From: Chrysomallon squamiferum
Lineage: Eukaryota; Mollusca; Gastropoda; Neomphalida; Peltospiridae
Reading direction: 5' to 3'
Assembly: GCA_012295275.1 (NCBI GenBank)
Contig: CM022674.1
Location: 1,094,111-1,158,110, forward strand
Length of the DNA: 64,000 nucleotides
In this document: one piece after another, positions 46,376-57,733 of the stretch
Layout: each line of letters begins with the position of its first letter
Numbering within the stretch: position 1 is the stretch's first letter
Notes under the pieces: model-generated
Databases searched by the model: none
The model's input: only the letters and a program-made list of their open reading frames with translations
Told to the model about the DNA's origin: nothing
Made by a program: the position numbers and the translations under genes

Positions 46376-48081
46376 CTGGGAGAAATATAAACAAATAAAT
46401 AAGTGTAATAATAAATAATATAAACAGCTTTATATGTGTCCACTGATTAATCAACATGAACTAGGTAACAGTCAGTTAAGAATGATGGTCAGATTTACAG
46501 AGATAGACTGAAAGAATGAATGAATGAATGAATATTTCATGAAATGCATGATAATGATAATGATAATAATAATAACAACAACAATAATTGGCCTTTAGGT
46601 GTCATATCATAATCATAATAATTACAGAAAATTGAAAATTAAATGCATTATGTGTAAAATACTTAAAAGAAAGAAACAAGGTTTAAAGATGAATATAAAG
46701 AATGGAAGAGACCCAGACACGGGCACATACCTACAGACAAATGTACAGAATAGTTTTATTTCAACACTGTGAAAGACTGAAGGAATTAAAGTCAAAAATA
46801 TTTTGCTGTCAACATTTATTAATTTTTTACTTTATCAGTTTGGTGGTGTGAGAAAAGAAAACACTGCATATTAGCAGCAAGTGATCTTCAGACAACCTTC
46901 TCATAAACAGCAAAACTGGACTGGTCAAATGACCACCAAACTATAAAGTTATAACTCATTTCACACTGTTTTCAAAGAAAAGAAATGTTTCTCTTACTTA
47001 GAGTATCAGTGGAGATCAGTAACAAATAAAAACAAATTAAATTTAAAATAAATAAAAAAAGTAACAGCAGTTTAGTGTAAAAATTAAACTTTTACCTGGA
47101 ACTTGTTAAGTGCTTCTCCCAGAGCTTCTATTGTCTCCATGTCCAGGTGATTTGTAGGTTCATCAAGAATAAAGAAATTCGGACTGAAAGAAATTAATTA
47201 AACATTATTAGTGCTACTATTTTATTAATTATTACTATTAAAATTATTATTATCATTATTATTATTGTCGTTATTATTAATGTCATTATTATTATTGTTG
47301 TTGTTGGTATTATTATCATTATTAGTTATTACTATTATTATTACCATCATCACTAGTGATATTATAATTATTATTATTATTATACTGTTGACCTAATAAA
47401 CACTGATGAACATTTAATTCTAACCAAATCATGTGAGACTTATCTGTACACATTCCTCCACTCACTTTAATGTGCTGAAAAACAACATGTAACTGAACTC
47501 ACAGTGACTTACTCACGGTGACTTACTCACAGTGACTTACTCACACTTGTGTGTGAAGTGTGAACTGTACTCACTTGGACATGCTCACAGACTTACTCAC
47601 AGTGACTTACTCACACAGACTTACTCACAGTGACTTACTCACACCTGTGTGTGAAGTGTGAACTATACTCACTTGGACATGCTCATCACTGCGAAGGCAA
47701 CTCGACTTTTCTGACCTCCTGAAAGACTTGAGACTGGACGCAGAGCAAGTTCTCCACTGACTCCATAGTAACCCAGCTGACCCCTGTACACCTCAGTCGT
47801 TTTGCCTTGAAAACAAATAAATAAATTAATTAATTAATTAAAGTAAATAAATACGTAAATAAATAAATTAACAAATAAATAAAAATAAAAATGTTAAAAA
47901 TAACAATAATAATTAATAAATAAATTTAATAATAATAAAAAAGATTGCTTCTCTCTATCTATCTATCTATCTATCTATATATATAAAATAGAAGTAATCT
48001 ACAAATTTTCCAAATTAGTTGTAATTTCCAAAAAGAAACTGTAAAGATACTGCTGAAAAAAAATCCTCAATTAATCTATTT

Positions 48082-48113
<32 letters not shown>

Positions 48114-48844
48114 AAAAAACATCCTGGAATAAACTCTGCATATTATAAAAGTAAACTATAAAAAAAAAAAAAGTTAAAAAATAAACAAACAAACAATGAG
48201 AAAAAACCAATTTCAAAAACAAATCATTTTTATACAAACTATGAGACAATTCCTAAAACAAACTAATACAAAATAATTAAAATAAACTGTAATGCACTTT
48301 GATAACAACCCCACAGACACCAAAAACTCTGTTTAAAACAACAAAACTGAGCTTGCCTGGAAATCGCGTAGCGAGAAGTTCGACCGAGTTTGCGTTCATA
48401 TCCAGCTGGTCAACGTGGTGCTGACTGAAGTAACCAATGCGCAGGCTCCTATGGGCGTGTCGGACTCCTTTCACCGGGGACAGGTTTCCTAACAGAATCT
48501 TCAGTAGAGTAGTCTTGCCAGCACCATTTTCTCCTACCTGGAACAACCAGAATAAAGAGGAAATTCACATCTTGTTTAATTAAGCACGTTATGTGTGTGT
48601 GTGTGTGTGTGTGTAGTTCATTTTCTTTTACTGCAGTTATAACAGTAAAGACCAAAAGATCAGTTTTATTTAATGAAGCACTTTACATGTTTATAATTCA
48701 CAAATCTATGTAGTCATGTAAGTGGTTGAGGACTGCGTGGGAGAAAAATATATGCAGTTGTCTTGTCAAATGTTATTTTATATTCGTTGTGTGTGTTTGT
48801 GTGTGTACTGACAGAGAGACATACAAATACATAGACATAAATAA

Positions 48845-48894
<50 letters not shown>

Positions 48895-49628
48895 CCATAC
48901 AAACAGACAAAGTTAAACAAACCATTTCTTCATAATTGCTATTGATATTAACCTCACCAAATTGAAAAATATGTATCTTTAATGAGAAGTTTTACCATAT
49001 CACTCTCTAATCTGACTCTATACATACATACAGACACACAATACATATACATAATTTTTTTTGTTTTTTTTGTTGTCAGATACAAGATTTGCAAATACAT
49101 ATAAACATGTACTCTTCTGCATACATAATAAAAATATAAATGTTCAAAACACCTTCAGGAATTTGCATTCTCAGCAAAATATTCATGAATATTCATCAAT
49201 CTCTACCCAATAACAACACCTTAAAAAAACTGAACAAGCTACATACTATACAGATTCTCGAATCCATGGAGGCATTCACGTTTATATCGCAGAATATGGG
49301 ATTCTGCTCTGAGTAGTAGAAGTAGACTTCATCGAGTTGTAGAATGGGTGGTGCCAATTTCTCACACTGTGGAAACCTGAAATTGTAATTTTAAATAAAA
49401 ATATTACACTTCCATCATCATCATCATCACAGTGGTACATGATAAAAGTTGTAAACTGCAAAATACAGCTTAGAGGTGTGGTAAGATTTAAAATTAAACA
49501 ACTGTTATGATGTTTATTCTTACCAATACCTTCATTTACTAATAGTCTCTCCTATTATGATTCTTAAACTTTTAGTTTTCATAATATATGCTGTTCACAC
49601 TTGTAAAACACAAACTCTCTGTAATATG

Positions 49629-49675
<47 letters not shown>

Positions 49676-51329
49676 CATCTTTCTCTCTCCCTCTCTCTAT
49701 TTTATTTTTGACATAAAACTTACTTAATAACAGACTCGTGTTCGTTTTCTACAGGTTTCAGTGGTGGTCTGAAATGATTTTTAAAAAATATTACAGTAAA
49801 CAGAAAACATTTCACATCACAACTTTAAATCGACTTTTCAAAAAAAACCACAAAAGAATAGAGCTATCTGTTTTACAACAAAAATAAATAATAACAATAA
49901 ATATATAAACAAAAAAATATGTGCACACTGTTCATTTTCAAGTGTGAGACATCTCTTTCAGCTAAAAAAATGAAAAGAACCTTATAATTATTAATATTGT
50001 TCACAGTATTTTCAAAATTTTCTATTTTCACTGAAATTCAAAAAGCTGATTCTAAAAAATGAAACAAAAACCAGAACTGACAATAAATTTAATAACTTTT
50101 GTAATAAAAATCTTATTCCTTTTAAAAAAAATAAAATTTTAATAGTTACTTTTAAACACACACACACACATCTGATATATTAACAGACGCCTGTACAAAT
50201 TTTTCACAAATATCTTTATATTATGTAAAACATTTTTTTCCCAATCTAACTCTGCTCTGTTTAAGCTGTACTTACAGTTTTTCTAACAACTTCAGTTTGC
50301 TCTGAACTTGCGATGCCCTGTTAGCATTGTACCGGAATCTGTCGATGAAAATCTGCAAATAAAAACAACAAATTTCAAATTTATTAATTCCTTAAATAAC
50401 TATTATTATTATTATTATTATTACTATTACTATTATTATTATTATCTAACAGCAGTCCATCAAAAATCACACATACACAAAAATTAAATTATAAAAAGGA
50501 AACATACCTATAACTATGTTTGATATGCACACACATAAAATCTTTTTCCCAATCCAACACAGCTCATTAAATTTTTTCAATTTTTTTTAAAAACAAGAAA
50601 GTAAAATCACTAATATATACAATACGCTCTCAAAATCGTTTTCCCAATCTAACAGAGCTCACAGAAACATTGAAACAACTCACCTGTATGTGATCTCTGT
50701 ACTGTTTCTGGGCTTCGTATTCTCTCTGCTGACTCTTGAGTCTCTCAGATCGGTCTTGTGGAAGGCTTCGTAGTTTCCGCGGTACGTGTCGATCTTCTGT
50801 GCGTTGAGGTGGAGAATGTCTGTTGTGACAGCGTTGAGAAACAGTCGGTCGTGAGACACAACCAGGATTGTTTTGGGCCATTTCTGTCAATCAAATGAAC
50901 AAATGAGTGAGTGAGTGAGGGAATGAATGAATGAATAAATGAATGAATGAATGAAATGAATGAATACAAAATTTAAATTTTAAATGCAATTTGAAAAACA
51001 AACACAAATATAGAAATATAACTAAAAGGAAATTTGTGTTTTAACAGAATATTAAAATGTATGTTGGTTTGATCAAAACAGTTGGTGAAAATTTAAATAC
51101 TGTCCATTGGAACCAACTGCCTGAATGAATGAATAAATGAAATCAACAGCAAAAGAGAAAAATAAATAAATAAATAAATAATCAAACAAATGAATGAATA
51201 AGTATTTGCTTAACAAGATCCAGCACATATGAATAAATTAGGCTTTAAGCAATCAAAAGATAGATTTTATTGATGTCTGGAACACAAGCAAAAGCTTGCA
51301 CACATGCACAGCACACACACTCACAGAAT

Positions 51330-51361
<32 letters not shown>

Positions 51362-51364
51362 CAC

Positions 51365-51397
<33 letters not shown>

Positions 51398-54300
51398 TAA
51401 ATTTTACCTGTAAATAGTTCTCCAGCCAAATAATGGCCTTCATGTCCAACATGTTTGTCGGTTCTAAACAAATCAAATAAAAGAAATATATAGTTTGCAT
51501 AACCTCATATATACAGAATATCAAAAATTTGTTATATCAATCTCAAGTTAATTTATTCAGTTAATCTAAATTTACTATTTTTGTATTACTTACCATCCAA
51601 AAGTAATAAATCTGGTCTGAAAAATAAAAATAAATTTGTTGTCATTAAAATGAGAATAATGTGTTTTCTTCATTTATTTATAAAAGTGCCACAGATTTTA
51701 AGTTGTCTGTACAATATTCTAAAAACATGTTAAAAAACTAAATGTTATTATGTATTAATTTTTATAACAATTACAACAAAAAAGAACACTTCTATGCCAT
51801 TACAGATATATCAGTTACATCATCAATTAACAACTAAATTATTTTTATAAATTATGCTATTTCTTATAGATTAAACTGAAAAAGGACAAACCCTTTGATG
51901 TAATTAACAAATAAGTATATAAGTAAGAAACTAAATAAATAAAGAAAAATATAAATAAATAAATAAATAAATAAATAAATTAAATAAATAAATAAATAAA
52001 TAAACAAACAAATAAATAAATAAACATAAATGGATAAATAAATAAATAATAACAAATAAACAAATAAATAAACATAAATAGTTAAATAAATATAAATAAA
52101 TAAATAAATAAATAAACAATAAATAAATAAATATAAATAAATAAACAAACAAAGGGAAATAACTCACCTAGAAAACAAAGCTCTAGCCAAAGCAAGTCGC
52201 ATTCTCCAGCCACCTGAAAATTCTCTGAAATAAAAAAATAAAAAAATTACTGATTATTTTTAACACTTAAAATTAAATACTAATAAATTCCAGCTATAAA
52301 CAATATTTTTTTTAAATTTAAAATATCAGACAAATATAATCAACATAAAAAAAATTATTAACATATAAAAAAACATGTAGTAACACACAGTTGTAAAATA
52401 AAATACAAATTTTCAATAATTTTGAAATTCTTTCTACTGAATTCAACATTATCATAAACATCCAGAACAGAGAAATCTGTTTCTGCACATTATATCAGTC
52501 CATATCTCGATATTTATCATTTCTACATATCTTGTCTATCAACCTATTTATCTGTCTTTTTTTCAGTCTGTCTGTCTGTCTATACATCCATCCCTACATA
52601 AATCAGTGAGTACCCAAAATATTTTAACAGCCTGTAAGTTAATCTATAAAGAAGATGTAGCTATAAAATAACGTGTAACGTTTGAGTCTTCTAGTAATGT
52701 TTTCTTTTTATAAATCTCTGTAACTATCTAAGTATTTACCTGGGTTTTTTATAAATCTCTGTAACTATCTAAGTATTTACCTGGGTTTTTTTATAAATCT
52801 CTGTAACTATCTAAGTATTTACCTGGGTTTTTTTATAAATCTCTGTAACTATCTAAGTATTTACCTGTTTTTTTTATAAATCTCTGTAACTATCTAAGTA
52901 TTTACCTGTTTTTTTTTATAAATCTCTGTAACTATCTAAGTATTTACCTGGGTTTTTTATAAATCTCTGTAACTATACCTGGGTTTTTATAAATCTCTGT
53001 AACTAAGTATGTACCTGGGTTTTTAAACCCTCTGCTTAAAATCTCTGTAATCTCTGTAGTCCTATAAGTATGTACCTGGTTTTTTTTTATATGTACCTGG
53101 GTTTTTTACCTGTTTGTTTTTTGAAAATCTCTGTAACTATCTAAGTATTTACCTGGGTTTTTACAAATTTACCTGGGTTTTTTTTTTGTAATAAATATGT
53201 ACCTGGGTTTTTATAAATCTCTGTAACTATCTATTTACCTGTTTGTTTTTTGAAAATCTCTGTAACTATTTACCTGGGTTTTTTCTGTAACTAAGTATGT
53301 ACCTGGGTTTTTATAAATCTCTGTAACTAAGTATGTACCTGGGTTTTTATAAATCTCTGTAACTATCTAAGTATTTACCTGGGTTTTTTATAAATCTCTG
53401 TAACTATCTAAGTATTTACCTGTTGTTTTTTATAAATCTCTGTAACTATCTAAGTATGTACCTGGTAGGGCGTGACTGCCCCTCGGATGAGAAACCGAGC
53501 CCAGCCAGGATGACAGCAGCTCTGGCAGGGGCTTTTTCTGCCTCCATCTCCTCCAGTTCTTTGTAGACTTCGTGGAGTCGCGTGGAAAGGTCCTTGTCAG
53601 AGGATGATGGACTGATTGAAACACAAGAACAATTCTGACTGATTGAAACACACAAGAATGATTCTGACTGATTGAAACACACAGTTTGTATCAGAACTCA
53701 TCAATAAAGTTAATTCACAACACAACATTCATTCATTAACTGCACATCAGAAAGAGGGATAGAGGTACGACAACGAATGAGATGATAAAATTAATAAAAA
53801 TAATAAAATGACGACACAGAAATATCACCTAAATTGTCAAAAGCTGGATATATTTTGTTTTCATATTTTTTTTTTATTAATCATCTCTGCTATTTATTTT
53901 TAGTAAACAGAACATAAATGTGTAACTTGTAAAGAAATGATTCTTGCTATATTATTACCTTGAAAAATTCAGTTATACAGAAATGATTCTTGATACATTA
54001 TTACCTTGAAAAATTCAGTTAATGCAGAAATGATTCTTGCTATGTTATTACCTTGACGAGTTCAGTTTGGCCGCAATGTCTTTCTCCTCTTTGAGTAGAG
54101 ACTCGCGTTTTATGTCACACTCCAGGACACTCTGCAGGGCGGGCGTGTCATCCCCCACCACTTCCTGTTCGACATGCAGAATTGTGATGTGTGACGGAAT
54201 CTTCAACTGTCCACTGGCAAAACAACGTCACATAAAAACATATTCATTAGCATATAACAATGGGTAGTAGTGAAGGTAAGGGTCTGTCCATTTATTAGAC

Positions 54301-54590
54301 AGAAAGACAGATTATATAAATGCTTGTAAATAAATATATGAACTGAGAGATAGACAGAAATAAAAAGAAGGTTAAATGTTTCTGATTTTATACACAACAG
54401 TGACATAAGTAAATAGTGATTACCTACCCAGCTATCATTTTTAACAGAGTTGTCTTTCCCAAACCATTTCGTCCAATTAAACCATAACGTCTACCAGCCA
54501 TTAGGTAAATACTCGCACCGGACAAAAGAACTCTTTTGTGAGGAAAAAATAAAAAAAGATAATAATATAAACATTGGATTAAAAAAGAAT

Positions 54591-54622
<32 letters not shown>

Positions 54623-57600
54623 CTATATATATACATACACATAAAAGAAATTGTCCTCAAAATGATGAAGCATTATTATCAGCAAGGAAAACACTAGAAA
54701 AATTTAATTTTAAAAAAGAAAAATCTAATTAGTAAAAATATATATTTATTTTATACCTCATATGAATATACACACAATTAAAGTACATATGTAAATTATA
54801 CAAACCAGTATATAAAAACCCCCACAAACACATGCTTTTGAGTTTTAAAACAAATAATAAAAAATAATAAAAAGCACCAAAGAAATAACAGCTGAGAATC
54901 ATGACTGATGGTAAAGACTACAAATAAGCAAACTCAGTGATGAAGCAATGTTTGATACCTTTCTCCAAAAGCAATATCGAAGTCTTCAATTCGTATGTCG
55001 TAATTTCTGTTGACCCCGGACGCGTCCAGTTTGGCATCTTTCCGGTTGATCTGCTGGCTGGCTGTGGCCAACATACTGAAGAGGAAAAAAAGATAAGAAA
55101 AGAAAATATATTAATATAATAAAAAGATTTCTGAAAAAAAATGAAATCCTCACTTGAATTTTTATCAAAATTTATTTATTAATAATAATAATAGTGTTGT
55201 TTTCGAGAGGGGGTTTTTTGTTTGTTTTTTGTAGTATTTATAAAAAATAAAAAAATAAATAATAAAAATAGAAAATGCAATTTATTCTATTTGTTCCCAC
55301 AAACATAAATAGAAGTCTTGAAGAATATTAAAACAACAACAACAACAACAACAACAAGAATAATAAAGAAAATAGTCACTAGAAAGGATATTCAATATAT
55401 TCATGTTATTTGTACAAAGCACCATATGTACTTTTAATAAGTAAATAAATAAATAAATATCTCTAAAGTAATAAAGAAATCTCTACAAACTAATTGCAAA
55501 ATATAATTAGGATTTCTGGAAGTAGGAAAATTTACAAAATTATTCTCAAACAATCTATGAAGACATCTGTATAAAATGCTTTATTCTGTACAATAACGGA
55601 AACAACAAATAACATTTAGACTAACAACAGATATTATTTTAAACATCACTGATTGCTACATTAAATTGTTTTACCTTTCAGGTGTTTTAGTTTCAGGAGT
55701 GGGTTCTGTTTTCTTCCCAAGTTTTTTCTGTCTTTGTGCCTCGGCCTTCTCTAGCTTCTTTTTATCCACTTTCTGAAAATATCACATAAAATATGCAAAT
55801 TAAATTTCAAATGCTGGGTATCCTGGAATCCTTATTGGAAAAAAAAAAAAAGTTCTAATGGTAACATATACAATTCATAACACCCTTCAAAATTTAAATC
55901 ATTATATAACAAATGAATAAAAGAGATGTCACTTTTCTATTTTATATCTTTGCTTGTATTTAAACCGGTTGGCCAATTAACTTCCACATTTATAAATATT
56001 CTTATGCTCATTGTTTGAAAATTACTTTCAAACAAAAATGTTCAGTGAAGCAGCTTCTAACGGGTTTTTCTCAAGCATGAAACTCAAAAAACAAAGACGG
56101 CTTTCAATTCAGTAAAACGAATTTAATTTTTTCCCCAACTTTTTGGGAGCATGTCAAGAGATTTTATTTCAGTTATTCTCACCAGCTCACTTTCTTTCTT
56201 CTTCAGCCAGATGCTGTTGTTGGCGTCATTGAGTTTCTCGTAGGCCTCAGCCATGGATCCCAAATTAACTGGAGCATCCAGAATTCTGCGATGGTTGTTC
56301 TTCTCATTCTCTGGTATGATTTTGTTATTGAAACCACTAAAACAAATTAAAAAAATATAAATATAATTAATAATGATATAAATAATAATAATAAGTAATA
56401 ATAACTCTAAGTTATAAAATTTAAATAAATAAATAATCTATTTTAGTGACTTTTCTTTATTCACTTAACGAAAATTAGTCTTTTTTAATTGTATAAAGTA
56501 TGAAATATTTTTATGCGGAGTATTATTTTCAAGTATTAATATTTGGCTGAAAAGTAGTTTTTTTAATAATTATTTTGTTGGTAGGAGTGTAAAAACAGTG
56601 CCACTATTTACATCTAAATATTTCTTTTTAATAATTAGTTTTTAAATAAATAAGAACTTAAAAACTTAATTATTAAAAATAAATATCCACCTGATAGCTA
56701 GTAAGAAAATATTTTCTCTCTATTTAAAACAAAGAAAAATCTTGTATACTAGATTTAAAAAAACAAAACAATAATAACAAATTACATTTATTAAAATAAT
56801 ATTTTTCTGATGATTTTTAAAATAAAAACTGGAAACGTAGCTCCGTTACATACACAAAAAAGATCATTTTAATAAATACTTAAATTCTTACTCAAAGAGC
56901 TGTCTAATAATTATTAAGGTTTTAAAATACAGAGACATGTATTAAACAAAACACACTGCGCTTTATCCCTGCACATTATATATATATGTGTGTGTGCATG
57001 TATTATGTTTTCTTAATTTAAATTCGTATTAAAAACTTACAAGTTCACAATGGAGTAGAGTCGATCACAAATATCTTTAATGTCATCCTCAGATTTGCCT
57101 TCGTCTGCTTGGAGAAGCATCAACCCAATAGCATCAAAAAGTTCTTCTGCAGATTCAAAGTCATCTTTCGCATCTTCCAGCAAACCTGATCAGCAAAAAC
57201 ACAATTTGATTATAAATCTGTCGGTCAAAAAGCAAAAATGTACATGCAAACAACAAATTTTTTATAATTAAAAATAAAAATATAAATAGATGATATATAT
57301 ATTATTTTTTTGTTCAAGAGCAAAAATATAACCTGACAATAAATCTTTTTTATTATTATTAAAAATAAAAATATAACTAGATAATCAAGTATTTTTGTTA
57401 AAAACAAAAATGTAACTTGATGATAAATCTTTTTGTTAAAACGCAAAATTAAAGTAGATTATAAATCTACCTAAGAGAGAGAGAGAATTGGCTCTATTTA
57501 TATTATTTGAATATAATAATTAATTTTCATCAAAACCGTAACCATAATGCTAAATGAATTAATCAACTTTATCATGTTCATGCATTTTGAAGATTTTTCT

Positions 57601-57669
57601 AATCACTAATGGTAATGCAGTAACCGAGTAAATTGAGTAATGTAAATTATTTCTAAATGTGGTTTCTTC

Positions 57670-57733
<64 letters not shown>

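Noticed and set aside
49245-49257. Alternative donor T|GTATAG for ABCF3 exon 15
   Set aside because: It would break phase with exon 16; the GTATGT donor five bases further gives the family sequence RIC-x-VGENG.
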